Assembly (NCBI GenBank): GCA_964618565.1
Contig: CAZUBA010000026.1
Span: 1 to 29,309 of the forward strand
DNA length: 29,309 nucleotides
Reading direction: 5' to 3'
DNA from: STC-113 sp964618565
GTDB taxonomy: Bacteria; Patescibacteriota; Gracilibacteria; BD1-5; UBA2023
Positions within the stretch are counted from its first letter, which is position 1. Every line of letters begins with the position of its first letter. Below are positions 1 to 11,162 of this stretch, piece by piece. The notes under the pieces are model-generated. The model did not search any database and was not told the DNA's origin. It saw nothing but the letters and a program-made list of their open reading frames with translations. Made by a program: the position numbers and the translations under genes.

Positions 1-18
1 AGGTTCTTGAAAATACTG

Positions 19-46
19 TTGACAATACTCATTATTGAGTTATATT
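19..46 (+). promoter_or_regulatory. Sigma-70-type promoter for the first gene
   Basis: A perfect -35 box TTGACA at 19-24 is followed after 16 bases by a -10-like TATATT at 41-46. It lies about 60 bases upstream of the ATG at 107, so it would give a short leader. This is seen in the sequence; no transcript evidence is available. Confidence 0.6.
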
Positions 47-106
47 GCTTGAAACCAATATAAAAAATTGTTGTTCTTCAGCGCTAAAAATGAAAAGGGA
101 GACTCT

Positions 107-400
107 ATGTTAGATTTGGATAAAGATTCGGTTGAGAAGAAAAAAAAGATTGCCGATCTCGTCATCCAGTTAAAGAAAGATGAGAAAATAAGCAATCACA
201 ATCTTGAATTAACCGGTATTTCGCTAGAAGAACTAAAAAAAGTTCTGGGAAAGGAGGAATTAGGTCTTATATCATCCGATTTGTTCTCTGAAATGGGACC
301 GGATTCAAATCCAACTTACACACTTTGCTCATTTTCGTCTGATCCCTATAAAATACATCAGAAGAGAATTGAGTACGTAAGAGGTTTGGAAAACCCCTAA
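107..400 (+). CDS. Small charged protein of unknown function (97 aa)
   Basis: I do not recognise this protein. It is Lys/Glu-rich and probably largely helical in the first 60 residues, with no membrane segment or signal peptide. I chose the ATG at 107 because AAGGGAG, a clear Shine-Dalgarno sequence and one of few in this window, sits at 95-101; a TTG at 68 would give 13 more residues. The gene has its own promoter at 19-46 and ends 44 bases before a strong hairpin terminator shared with the convergent fusA. No in-frame TGA occurs in it, so it reads the same in the standard code and in code 25. Confidence 0.7.
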   Translation: MLDLDKDSVEKKKKIADLVIQLKKDEKISNHNLELTGISLEELKKVLGKEELGLISSDLFSEMGPDSNPTYTLCSFSSDPYKIHQKRIEYVRGLENP

Positions 401-443
401 CTCAGGAAGCATTTAATCTGTTTAGACAGAATTTGCCCCAAAG

Positions 444-472
444 CAAAAAAAGCCCGCTTGAAGCGGGCTTTT
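444..472. terminator. Bidirectional Rho-independent terminator
   Basis: The inverted repeat AGCCCGCTT / AAGCGGGCT at 451-469 is flanked by an A-run on the left and a T-run on the right. It can therefore end transcription from both the upstream plus-strand gene and the convergent fusA. It is the clearest terminator in the window. Confidence 0.9.
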
Positions 473-485
473 TTCTAATATCATA

Positions 486-2624
486 TTAATCTTCGTCTTC
501 GAACTTAACTCATCTTTCAGCTCTGATTTTCTCAGTGATGTTTTGTGGAACTTGTGAGTAATGGTGGAATTCCATTACGTAAGTTGCACGACCTTGAGAC
601 ATAGACCTAAGATCAGTAGAGTAACCGAACATTTCTGACAATGGAACATATACTTTGATGATTTTAGCCATTCCTCTTTCAGACATCTCTATGATTTGTC
701 CTCTTTTACCATTTAGGTTACCAAGAACATCACCCATGTATTCTTCTGGAGTATTTACTTCGACTAGCATGACTGGCTCAAGTAGGGCAGGTCTAGCTTT
801 TTTAGTAGCTTCTCTGAAACATTTTGAAGCAGCAAGTTTAAATGAAAGCTCATTAGAATCGACATCATGGTAAGAACCGAATGTAAGAGTAGCTTTAACG
901 TCAACTATAGGGTAACCAGCAATAATACCTCTTGTATATGATTCTTTCAATCATTTTTCGATACCTGGAATATATTCTTTTGGAATAGTTCACCCGACTA
1001 TCTTGTTTACGAAAACTGTTTCATTCTTCAGAGTCTCATCTGCTTCTCTCATTTCTTGAGTGATAGGTTCGAAAGTGATGACAACATGTCCGTATTGACC
1101 ACGTCCTCAAGTTTGTTTTTGATGTTTGAATTCCTGATCTTTTACCATAGATGTAATCGTTTCTCGGTAAGCAACCTGCGGAGCACCAACGTTACATTCA
1201 ACCTTGAATTCTCTTTTCATACGATCAACGATGATTTCTAGATGAAGCTCACCCATTCATGCGATGATTGTCTGACCGGTTTCAACATTTGAACTTACTC
1301 TGAACGAAGGATCTTCCTCAGCTAGCTTATTCAATGCCATACCCATTCTTTCTTGGTCAGCTTTAGTTTTTGGTTCTACTGAGATTGAGATAACCGGTTC
1401 TGGGAATTCCATTCTTTCTAGGATGACTGGTTTTTCTATTTCACATAGAGTATCTCAAGTCTTCGTATCTTTAAGTCCGATTACCGCACCGATATTACCA
1501 GCAGGGATTTCATCGATTTCTTCACGGTGATTTGCATGCATTTGTAGAAGACGACCGATTCTTTGTTTTTCTCCAGAAACTGAATTAAGAACATAAGAAC
1601 CTGACTTAAGCGTACCTGAGTAAACTCTTACGAAAGTTATTCTTCATACGAATGGATCAGTTGCGATCTTGAATGCAAGGGCACTAAGCGGTTCTTTTGG
1701 ATCTTGTTTGAAAGTGATATGCTTTTCTTCATCATCAACATCAACTCCAGAAATAGTTCCTTCATTGATATCCATTGGAGACGGAAGATAATCTAGAACT
1801 GCATCAAGCACTAATTGTACTCATTTGTTAGTAAGTGCTGATCCGCAAACTAGAGGATATAGTACACTTTTTATAACTCATGCTCTAATACCCTTTTTAA
1901 TATCTGCAACTGATAAATCTCATGCTTCAAAGAATTTTTCCATAAGATCATCTGATTGTTCTGCAGCTTTTTCTACTAATTCAGCACGCATGCTAGCACA
2001 TTTTTCTTTTAGGCTTTCTGGAACTGGAATTTCAACAACAGTCTCACCCATTTTTCCGTCAAATCTATAAGCTTTCATTTCTACAAGATCGATGATTCCG
2101 GCAAAATCATTTTCTTCACCGATAGGATATTGGATTGCGATAACTTTATTTCCTGCCAATCTTTTTTTGATTGATTCATATGTCATATCAAAACTTGCAC
2201 CTGTCTTATCCATCTTGTTTGCAAATGCAATTCTTGGAACATTGTATTTATCTGCTTGTTTCCAAACTGTTTCTGATTGAGGCTCTACTCATTGAGATCC
2301 ATCGAATACAGCAACTCATCCGTCTAGTACTCTCATTGAACGTTCTACTTCAATAGTGAAGTCTACGTGGCCTGGAGTATCGATGATATTGATTTGGTGT
2401 TCTTTCCAGAAGCAAGTAGTCGCAGCGGAAGTGATTGTAATACCTCTTTCTTGTTCTTGAGCCATCCAATCCATTGTAGCGGCACCTTCATGTACTTCTC
2501 AGATTTTGTGTGTCTTTCCTGTATAAAATAGTATACGCTCGGATGTTGTAGTCTTACCTGCATCAATGTGGGCAATGATACCGATATTCCTAAGCTTTCT
2601 CATGTCGTTAATTAGACTAGCCAT
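486..2624 (-). CDS. fusA: Elongation factor G
   Basis: This is the translocation GTPase of the ribosome (712 aa, close to the usual length of about 700). Read from the ATG at 2624, the G1 motif A-H-I-D-A-G-K-T lies at residues 18-25, followed by the R-G-I-T-I switch, DTPGHVDFT and N-K-M-D. TGA codons fall where the family has Gly, for example in H-K-I-G-E-V-H-E-G and G-V-E-P-Q-S-E, so UGA means Gly here. The standard-code end would be at 510, but reading through TGA 512-510 adds an acidic tail (VKFEDED) and reaches TAA at 488-486. The gene is monocistronic in this window, has a candidate promoter at 2739-2766, and has no Shine-Dalgarno sequence before the start. Confidence 0.97.
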
Positions 2625-2738
2625 AAAAATGTAATAAAAATATAAATAGAATAAAGTTCTTCGTAGTTAGTCTCTGGTAATTGGCTTTATTAAGCCTACA
2701 AACAAAAACCAAACACGAAAAACAGTAAAAGCCAAAGA

Positions 2739-2766
2739 ATTCTATAAAAAAAGCCGAAATAGTCAA
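2739..2766 (-). promoter_or_regulatory. Candidate fusA promoter
   Basis: On the minus strand TTGACT (complement of 2761-2766) is followed after 16 bases by TAGAAT (complement of 2739-2744). It would give a leader of about 110 bases, which contains a small GGCTT/AAGCC hairpin at 2683-2696. The match is to the consensus only. Confidence 0.45.
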
Positions 2767-2801
2767 ATTTATTTGTATCTTTTACAATGCTATTTTCCAT
2801 A

Positions 2802-2829
2802 TTGACAAACCTCAAAAAAAAACTATAAG
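2802..2829 (+). promoter_or_regulatory. Promoter of the large plus-strand gene run
   Basis: TTGACA at 2802-2807 is followed after 16 bases by TATAAG at 2824-2829, some 30 bases before the ATG at 2859. It is the strongest promoter-like site ahead of the 2859-26676 gene run. Its -10 box lies inside a perfect inverted repeat described separately. Confidence 0.6.
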
Positions 2830-2840
2830 TATATAGTTTT
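2819..2840. repeat. Perfect inverted repeat over the -10 box (possible operator)
   Basis: AAAACTATA and TATAGTTTT form 9-base perfect arms around a 4-base centre (AGTA). The repeat covers the -10 box and the likely start of transcription. An operator is the natural reading of a palindrome in this place, although a weak AT hairpin in the leader is also possible. Confidence 0.5.
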
Positions 2841-2858
2841 ATTCATATCAAATTTAAT

Positions 2859-3704
2859 ATGTCAAGATTAGAAAGATTAGTAGAATCAGAGAACACTGTT
2901 TTCGATGATTTGAAAGTTGAATTACGGCACAATATAGACTCATCCTGAAACCAGAATCCAGAGACGATAATAAGATGAATATGAAAGCTTTGCCTGAGCA
3001 TGAATGAGCTTATTGAAATGGAAGCCATTGTTGTAGCTTGAATAGAAAAATTCAAATGAAGAAGGAGATTTATCTGACAGTATAATCAGCTTTGCAAGAT
3101 ACATGATTGCATAGATCAGAAATTCCGAATGCATTTTATCCAGGAATGAGTCAAGGCTACAGTAGAGCATTCAGTGTCAGATCAAGAGCCCAAATTATGA
3201 AGAAGGGCACTTAGAAAGGCTTGATTAGAAGTCAAATGATATGAAGTTGAATTGCCTGTTCAGAATCCAGAAGCCAAAGAAGCTGAAAAAAAGGAATTAT
3301 ATGAACTTACACTGCCCGAAGAGGAATGAAAGATGATTTTCTGAGCTTACGATCAATTTGTGAAATTAAAGAATAAAGCATACATTACAAAATCCGAACT
3401 TATGGGTTTGGCAAGCTTTTTCTCAAGAGCTGCAGTTTTTCTTGAAAGATTCGGATGATTCACTAGTTATGAAGACATCAATAAATTATATAACAGACTT
3501 GATAGAAGAGCACGAGTATGCGGAACTCAAGTTGAATCAAGTAAGATTTCAAGTGATTATGCGCTTTTTATAAAAGTATTAAAATCTTCAAAAGAAGCAA
3601 GGGAGAAAAGCAGGGTAGCTGCATATTGAAAAATGACTTTTAAAGAAAGAAGAAAAGTAATGATGCGAAAAATAGATTTTAAAGAAGCCCTAGAGAATGA
3701 TTAA
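2859..3704 (+). CDS. Unknown protein (281 aa), first gene of the plus-strand run
   Basis: I do not recognise this family. The frame runs from ATG 2859 to TAA 3702-3704 only if TGA is Gly, with more than a dozen in-frame TGA codons. The product is soluble, highly charged and probably mostly helical. A Glu/Lys-rich stretch near residues 130-150 separates an N-terminal part from a basic C-terminal part that ends in a run such as KERRKVMMRKIDFKEAL. No catalytic motif, signal peptide or membrane segment is visible. It follows the promoter at 2802-2829, and the next gene starts 30 bases later, so it probably heads an operon that extends towards the MoxR-vWA genes. Confidence 0.75.
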
Positions 3705-3734
3705 TGAATTAATTACCCTATTTGATAACTTTCA

Positions 3735-4106
3735 ATGTTTATGTCTGACGCACCTACTTTAAGAAGTACGGCTTTCCCTGACAGATGAGCAGATAGCCTT
3801 AAGAAATGAAAGATTTTCTTTAAGATTTTAGATGGCCTGCCGCAAAAAATAAAAGACAAGCTAATTGGAAAAGAGCCAAGAAGATGCCTATCGGATAATA
3901 TAGCATATCTTTTAGATCGTCAGAATCTGAGAGATATTGGACTTATTCAAACAAAGCTTAATGAAATAAAGAATATTGCGGAGCTTACTGATGAAGAATT
4001 CAAAAGAGTTTTACTGATAGTTGATTCAAATCATAAAACGTCATTCCTTAAATTTGCATGTGTTTGATTAACAAAAACAACTGTTACATCAATCATGCAT
4101 TCTTAA
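3735..4106 (+). CDS. Unknown small protein (123 aa)
   Basis: I do not recognise it. TGA must be read as Gly at three points to give an open frame to TAA 4104-4106. ATG 3735 is the first start, but an ATG two codons later (3741) is equally possible. The product appears helical and charged in the middle, with a hydrophobic, Thr-rich C-terminus (FACVGLTKTTVTSIM) that is too short to be a confident membrane anchor. It lies 30 bases after the previous gene and 21 bases before the HD-domain gene, which suggests co-transcription. Confidence 0.65.
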
Positions 4107-4127
4107 TCATTTTTCAAGTTCAAAATT

Positions 4128-4841
4128 ATGTTATCAAATAACTCTTTTGAGGGGCAGAATACATCAATGGGAAAAGATATCTCAAGAATAGAAGCTAATA
4201 AAAATCAATTTTCTTCTTCAGTCAAAGAATTGCTTTCAAATGAAGCACTAACTGAATTTTTAAAAATATTGGAGACTTACAAACTTAAGCAGGTTGCCAG
4301 AAATTGCTCTAATTTTTATCATGATTCAAAAGAGTGAATCGACTATCAAAGAAAAGAGACCACTGCCGAACATGTCTATTCCTCATTGAAATTAGCGGAT
4401 TATTTTCTTTATTCAGAAGAAGAATTCTCTACTTTAGACAGACTAAAAATATACTCATTATTGATGTATCATGATGATGTGGAAATCGAGACAGAAGATA
4501 CTTGCATTTCTCAGGTTGAAAAACGAAAAAGTAAAAATATTGAAGAATTGCATGCTGTGCCTATTTTGGCCGCAAAATACCCAAAGGTTATCTGAAAGAT
4601 ATTTTCTGATTATGATGCGGAATATAGGAATAATTCTACTCCTGAAGCCAAATTTGTTCATGCTATAGATAAGTTGGATGCTCTGGTTCATGAGCTGCAA
4701 TATCCGCAAGATTGGGGTCCGAAGTGATTTACCCAAGACAATGTCATCAAATGGTTCCAGCCCTCTTTTGAATATTCTCCGACTTTTATGGCATACTTCA
4801 GAACTATTTTGAATTTTCTTGAAAAAAATAACTATTTTTAA
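4128..4841 (+). CDS. HD-domain phosphohydrolase (YfbR/HDDC2-like)
   Basis: The 237-aa product carries the HD-superfamily metal ligands in order: T-A-E-H with His82, the doublet in Y-H-D-D-V-E (His115, Asp116) and Asp181 in H-A-I-D-K-L-D. This spacing matches the YfbR/HDDC2 group, which removes the 5' phosphate of deoxynucleoside monophosphates. A conserved Arg in K-Q-V-A-R-N upstream of His82 also fits. Two TGA codons are read as Gly, one of them just before the T-A-E-H helix. What is seen is the motif set; the substrate is inferred and could be another nucleotide or a signalling nucleotide. It sits in the same direction as, and upstream of, the AAA+ gene, with 21 bases before it and a 117-base AT-rich gap after it. 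Confidence 0.8.
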
Positions 4842-4958
4842 AGATAACTATAGGTTTTTGATTATAATACACTTAGTGGGTACTTAAAAAATACATTTTT
4901 TTGCTTAATGTGCTAATATATAGTACAATTTTTAGGATATAATTAATATTTTTCAAAT

Positions 4959-5690
4959 ATGAAGGCACCAAAACCAATTTTATGATGAGTATCTGATGTT
5001 ACCTCATCTTGATTAAACAAAAGTACTGACAGCGGCCGAAAATGAGTCGATAAACTAAATATAAAGACATGAGAAAGTATCGATCATATTTTAAATGAAA
5101 ATATGCCATGAACAGAAATATTCTGATTTTTGGGTATTTTGAAAAGAACCCTTCAGAATATGGAATCACCATGAAATGCGCAACTATTGAGATTAATTGA
5201 TGAGATGTTGATACATAATGAGGAGGGGCAATTACCGGAAGATAAAAAAATGATGTTAGTTGCATTGATGTACCAAGCATCACTTACAAGTGAACTATTG
5301 GAACTTAAAGAAATCGATGGATTCAAGGAGCTTGTTTCAAAAATTATATTTATTGATTCTTTTTCTAGGTTTAACTGAATATCAACAGGTGAAAAATTTG
5401 TTACAGGCCCTTATTGATATTTCTTAAAATTGCAAAAAACTCTTCATGATACTGAGCTTCTATGAAAGGAATCCTTGCAAGAATTAATTTCTGTTATTTT
5501 GAAAAATGATTTTGACAATGGGATCCTTAAAATTTCCGAAGAAGAAAAACAAATGATTGTAGCGTACATGTATGAATTAAGACTTTGAAATGAATTGATG
5601 GAACTTAAGAAAATTCCATGATTTGAGGAACTCGTTTCCAGAATAATAATAATCGACTCACAGCAGAAGGATAAGCTTTTTGACTTTTAA
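4959..5690 (+). CDS. Protein with two copies of a module shared with the AAA+ ATPase (243 aa)
   Basis: I do not recognise this as a known family. It contains an internal duplication: residues about 53-136 and about 150-243 align with each other. Each begins with an aromatic stretch (E-I-F-G-F-L or P-Y-G-Y-F-L) and ends with a conserved part such as LPEDKKMMLVALMYQ, then E-L-x-x-L-K-x-I, then I-I-x-I-D-S. The same module occurs once in the downstream AAA+ protein at residues about 843-931. The module looks all-helical. The frame needs TGA as Gly at many sites, including the Gly-Gly near the N-terminus. Sharing a module with the ATPase 53 bases downstream suggests it is a partner or a regulator that competes for the same surface. 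Confidence 0.8.
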
Positions 5691-5743
5691 ACAGAATAAA
5701 TTACCTGATTTATCTTAAATCTATTTAATATTAATTTTCTATA

Positions 5744-8700
5744 ATGGCGGCTATTGATACCTTTGTATGATGACCTACTGCATCAGACTGATGATGAGCG
5801 ATAAATATGAGGCCCGTGATCGGGGTAAATTGAACAACTGCGCCACAGCAAGGTGCTGATGATGTATCAACTGAGGCGGAAACTTGAGAATATTTAAGTG
5901 ATCAGAATTCTCTTAATTTGATGACAGCAGAGCTCGCGAGCTTGATTTATGGAAATTTCAGATGAAATTATCGCAAATTGATGAAGACAAATTTCCGAAG
6001 TATAAAATTTCAAAAGAAAACTCTAGACAATCTGAAAAAAGCAAAATCCAATCAAGTTTCGCACACCCTTTCCATGTTTAGTTCAGATTATCAAGTGAAT
6101 GTTGAAACCTTAAATAAATATGACTTTGAAACCAAAAATTCTTGATTTGAAAATATGCAAGCTTTAAAATTGCCCAGTGGTAATTTTTTAGCGAATCCTC
6201 TTCATGTAATCGAATCAATAAGATCGAGTGCTCTTAAGAATCTGCTTAATTGAAATTTTCATATCAGATCCAAAAATCTTCTTCCAATTAGTGATACTGC
6301 CCTTCATTTAGCTACAAAATATTGAGAAATGGAAAAGGTTTTTATTATGGTTAATGATCGTGATAATTTAAATATCCTAAATAAAGAATGAAAGACTGCT
6401 TTAGATATTGCTTTAGATAGTTGACATGATGACATTGCAAAGCTTCTATTGATTTATTGAGCTGATCCGGAAACCATTCAGGAAACCTCAAAACAGTTGC
6501 TTGAACAAAAATGAATTACTTCAGAAAATTGAGCTGACCTTATTGCAAAGCTTCTATTGATTTATTGAGCTGATCCGGAAACCATTCAGGAAACCTCAAA
6601 ACAGTTGCTTTCTGATGTACAGTTTGCATCTAAAAAAATAAAAATACAGAATACTAAGTGTTTCGTCGATTCAAAAGAATTGTCTTTAGAAGATTTCCTT
6701 GATTTTGATGTTGATAAGATTACCTTAGGCAGAATTGAGGAACTTCTTTCAAATAAGCTAGTAAAATCTAGATTTGAATATGAACTGAATGCCAGAAAGG
6801 AAAATCTTGAAATATTTGATAAGGTTAAGCCTTTTTTAAGGGAGATAGACAATTATGAAATTCTTACAGCCAAAGCAAAACAGAAAATTCTTGAACTTAA
6901 GGTTAAAGCATTCAGAGAATCAAGGAAACTGAATGTTAAGGAAATATCATATATTGATTCGATCAGACAGAAAATGAAAGAAATCCATGATAAAATCGAT
7001 GAGCTATGCTCTTATAAAGAAGTCGCAACAGCATACAGATTAGAAAAGTTGGTTAATCTTAAAAAACAGTTCGACAAGACTTGATTCGTAAGATCAAAAT
7101 CAAGAGATGATATCATAGAGGATATCCAAGATTCTATTTTGCTTGGCAAAAATGTCTTGCTTACATGAGCCACAGGTACTGGTAAGACTGTTCTTGCTGT
7201 CGAGGCTGTCAAAGAGATCGGGAAGCTGTTGAATGTATCTTTTGAATGTATAGATGGTAAGAAGCTAGTTAGCGAAATCAGTTCGGCTGAATCCAAAAAA
7301 GAGTTTGATGATTTTGTTGAGGTCTTTTCTGGTTCTCCTGATTCAAAAGCTTCGGATTTCATAGCAAAACAGAGGCTAAAAGGCTGAATAGAAACTTATA
7401 CTGAAAAATGAAAACTGTTAAAAGCTTTTACAGAAGGAAAGATACCGATAATCGATGAAATAGATCTGATTCCAAATGATACTCTAATGAGGCTGAAACA
7501 TCTTTTCACTAAGCGTTCGGGCGATTATTATGCTCCACAAGAGGATGGTAATTCCAAATACCTTCTTCGGACTGTAAATATAATCGCAACTGCAAATATA
7601 AAATCAGCAAAACATCAGAATAGGGAAGATCTAGATCCTGCAATAGTGAGATTGTTTGATAATATACACGTTAATTATCTTCCAAAGGAAGAAGTTTATG
7701 ATCTTGCATTAGTAAATATCATGGACAAGGCTGGGTTTATCTATAAAGTTTCTTTACAAGAGCTTCAGGATGAGAATTCAACCCTAGCCAGACTGATCTA
7801 TTGCCTTAAGAAAGTTGAAGTGAATTATCTATGAATCTGAACTTGAGAAAAAATTTCAAATAAAGATGGGCAATTTCTGAATAAGGCAGTTCTAGAATTA
7901 GGTAGATTCGTATGATTGTTCAACTGATTTGCGTCAAGCGGACTTGAATTCAGTCAGTATATCAAGAAGGAAGTTATAGGTTTCATAACAAATATGGCAT
8001 ATCCGAAATCAGATAGGCTTATTCTGGCAAAGATATTCTCTGAAAAATGATTCATCACTAATGCTGATGTCTGAACAATCGCAGAGCCTGGAGTGCTTCT
8101 CAGGATAATGGATGATATAAGCAAAAAAGAGCTGGAAGATAATATTTTGGTTGACGATTATAAATTTGATGCTGATTCAAGGATATTCATTGATTCTTTT
8201 GAGCTTGCAAACTTGGATGCATTCTGAGTTAGAAATCTTCAAGATAAGAAACTGATGTTCACAAAATCCGAAATATTCTGATTTTTGAACAATCTAGACA
8301 GATTCCTGCAAAGATCAGATATAGATTGAAAAGACTGACTTGAACAACTTATAAATGATATTTTATCAGAAAATACTGCAGGAGATAACCTTATCTTCCC
8401 AGAAGATAAGAAAATGCTTTTGGTGGGATTGATGTACCAGCTTGCACTTAGGGATGAGCTTCTTGTGCTAAAGAAAATCAAATGATTTGAAGTACTAGTT
8501 ACAAAAATAATCCTTATCGATTCAGAACAAAAAAAAGTATTTTATGGTAGAAAATGAGATTATATTCCTGAAGATATGCCTCCTGCAGTGACTGAAGAAA
8601 CAGAATCAAATGCCCTAAGTGAATTAGACAAGAAACGTCTGGAAGTGCTGAAGACAGAAATACAGGATCAGCAATGAATAACGATAGTTGAATTTATTAA

Positions 8701-9688
8701 TCCCAGAAAATCATGAAAAAACATCTTTTATTGAAGTGTTAAGCTTGATGGCTCTATAATAGTACCTTTCATTGATGCAAAAGCATTTATTAAGTCGTGA
8801 AGTGAATTTGTTACGTACTGTGAATCTGTAGAAATTGATTCGAATTGATATCTTTACTGAATTGTTGAGATATCACACAATAAGATGCTGCCATTTATTA
8901 CAAACTCATCTGGATTTAATATCTATACTGAAATATGATGAATCAAAATAGAAAAATGCAGCAATGTAGTTATGAATCCTCAATGAAAATTTAAATGAAA
9001 CATTCAAGGAGAAGATTGAGTCTGGCATGAATTCGAATGAAATGATATTAATAATATAAAAACCACTTTTAAAGATTGGGAAGTATTAAAGAATAAGCTG
9101 CAAGCAAAATATAAGATAAGCATTGATAATAGCGAAGTGGAATTTTGTGATGATGTAAATTGAATCATGGCTTGAAGTCTTGTTTTACATTGAACTTCAG
9201 ACATGAGAGTGCCTTTTTTGGGCGAAACAATTATTCCGGTTTTTGCTAAAAGCCCGATAAGCGATACTAGGAATCTGACTTTTAATTGAAATGATATTTC
9301 TTGAGAAGTCCTATTGTCAGATTGAGATTGGTATGAATTCAAATGAATTAATCTTATTTCCATGGTTGTGCCAATGGGGGAAACTAAAGCCTATACTGAT
9401 TGGCTGATATTAAAGAATATTTTACAACATAAATATTCTATGGATATCATTAATGAAGAATGCCAAATTATCTCTTGAAAAAGCCTCTTCTGAAAGTTAC
9501 ATTTAGCTGATGGGATAAAAGTTCCATTTTATTGAGATGAGGCCTATATGCAATTCTGAGCAAATAGTGCGATTGATTGTGATAAAATAAGCATAGATTC
9601 AGACTGAGAGATTACATGAGAAGTTAAGATGAGCAATGGCATATGGTATAATTTTTTATGACATTCTCAATTAAGTCCATTATGATAA
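5744..9688 (+). CDS. Large MoxR/dynein-type AAA+ ATPase with ankyrins and C-terminal beta repeats
   Basis: The product has 1314 aa. Domains in order: a Gly-rich N-terminus, ankyrin repeats at about 180-290 (partly duplicated in tandem), a charged coiled-coil-like stretch at about 290-445, and an AAA+ module. Walker A is G-A-T-G-T-G-K-T at 475-482 (first Gly encoded by TGA), Walker B is I-P-I-I-D-E at 567-572, sensor 1 is A-T-A-N with Asn618, and an arginine-finger-like D-P-A-I-V-R lies at 631-636. These fit the AAA_5/MoxR branch, whose members usually work with vWA proteins; one is encoded at the far end of this gene run. After the ATPase come the module shared with the 4959 gene (843-931) and about three repeats of roughly 108 residues (965-1314) also found in the next genes. 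It is far longer than ordinary MoxR proteins of about 330 aa. Its end overlaps the next start by 7 bases. Confidence 0.9.
6434..6610 (+). repeat. 69-base perfect direct repeat inside the AAA+ gene
   Basis: Positions 6434-6502 and 6542-6610 are identical over 69 bases, offset by 108 bases (36 codons). They encode two copies of an ankyrin segment containing L-L-L-I-Y-G-A-D-P-E. The offset is a whole number of codons and close to one ankyrin repeat, so this is a recent in-frame tandem gain of a repeat. Confidence 0.9.
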
Positions 9689-11151
9689 ATCAAAACTTAG
9701 ATGACATACTTTGACTCTTGGGTAAAGGCTTCGATACAATTGCGGAGGAATTATGACATTCTCCTGAAGAGGCTAGGGAAGTTGTACAAGCGGTATTGGA
9801 TAATAAGGATAAAACTGCTTCGATCTTAGAAGATAAAGATTTATGAACCATAGACACGGATGTTTCTGATTTAGATTGGGAAGAATTAAAAATATTAATT
9901 GAAAAAAAATATTCAGTCCAAATAATCGATGATGCTTTAAATGCTCATGAGATTTTTGGCATTTTTTGAACTGTTAAATTAGATAATCTTAAATTAGTAC
10001 CGCTAGTGTGAGATGCTTTATTCATGATGTTGTGAATGGATGAAATAGTCAGCATAATAGAGCTGAAGCTATCTGATGACAAATTTATATGAAAGGCAAA
10101 AGTAAAATGAAATCCTCTAACTATTGATTTCAGCATATCAAAAATTAATTGAATCTGGGAAATGCATAAGGAGGAATTTGATTCTCAAAGCACTACTCAG
10201 AGCTATAAAGATTGGGGTGATTTGAAAATCCAGTTGCAAGATAAATACAAAATTGTAATCAATTTGGGTGATGCTACCATAGTTACTAATAACAATTGAG
10301 TTCTGTATGGTATATTAGACAATTTCTGAAATCCATGACTAAAAGTGCCTTTTGTGTGAACAAAGATTTTATCTTCATTTGCCTGAAACCCCGTAAAAGA
10401 TACAAGAAGCCTGGCATTTTGACAATACTGAGCTTATTTGAAATGAGAAGTTCAATTAAGCGATTGAGATTGGTATAGATTTGAATGAGAAAATCTGATT
10501 TGAAAAGAAGATATTGCTTGAGTTCAGATATATTCAGACTGGAGCATTCTTGAGCACATAATTCAGAATAAATATAAGATTAACATCCTTGATAAGAAAT
10601 ACGAACTCACAAATTGGCACAACGGAAATTTCTATTGAAGTGTGACAACAGATGAATGATACAAGATTCCTTTTTTCTGAGATCATCTTTATGATAGATT
10701 CTGACTGAAAAAAGTAACAGATTCTAAGAATATAAGTTTTAGTTCTATTTCATGAGATTTATATTGCAATATAAGATTAGATGATTGAGTTTGGTATGAA
10801 TATAATTGATGACCCACGCTTTGAGATAGATTAAAAATTTATAATGATTGGAATGATATCTCTTCAACAATTGAAAAATCACACAACTTAAGTATTGATT
10901 GCTGTGTTGAAAATTATATCCAAGCGGATTGATCAATGGCATGAAAATTAAAGCTAACGACTGGTGTCATTTTGCCTTTCCAGTGAATCAGATTATTTAC
11001 GAATATCTGATGAAGAGAAATTAAAGATTGCTCAGGCATTCATACCGTATCAAGTTGATTTCTGGCTTGAGATGTTCAGCTGGAAGATAATTTATGGCAT
11101 GATTTTGAAGGGGATACTATTAAATGATATTCGCCATTGCATAGAAACTAA
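9682..11151 (+). CDS. Adaptor-domain protein with four WYEF-type repeats (489 aa)
   Basis: Residues 1-36 form the family's N-terminal domain (LDDILGLLGKGFDTIAEELG, then H-S-P-E-E-A-R-E-V-V). The rest consists of about four degenerate repeats of roughly 105-112 residues. Each repeat opens with D-W-x-x-L-K-x-x-(I/L)-x-x-K-Y, continues through a Gly-rich strand and a V/I-P-F-x-G-D-like strand, and closes with D-G-x-W-Y-x-F/Y. The AAA+ protein just upstream ends in the same repeat. Many Gly residues are TGA. No catalytic residues stand out, so a binding or scaffold role is likely. The start overlaps the AAA+ stop (ATGATAA), which suggests coupled translation. I do not know a named family for the repeat. 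Confidence 0.85.
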
Positions 11152-11162
11152 ATTCATTATAA

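Noticed and set aside
655..873. Plus-strand open frames across fusA (also 1056-1241, 1825-2070, 2092-2356).
   Set aside because: They are antisense shadows of the EF-G gene, which is unambiguous.
6434..6610. A CRISPR array, suggested by the direct repeats here and at 12032-13084.
   Set aside because: There are only two copies in each case, inside coding sequence and in frame. No regularly spaced short repeats occur anywhere in the window.
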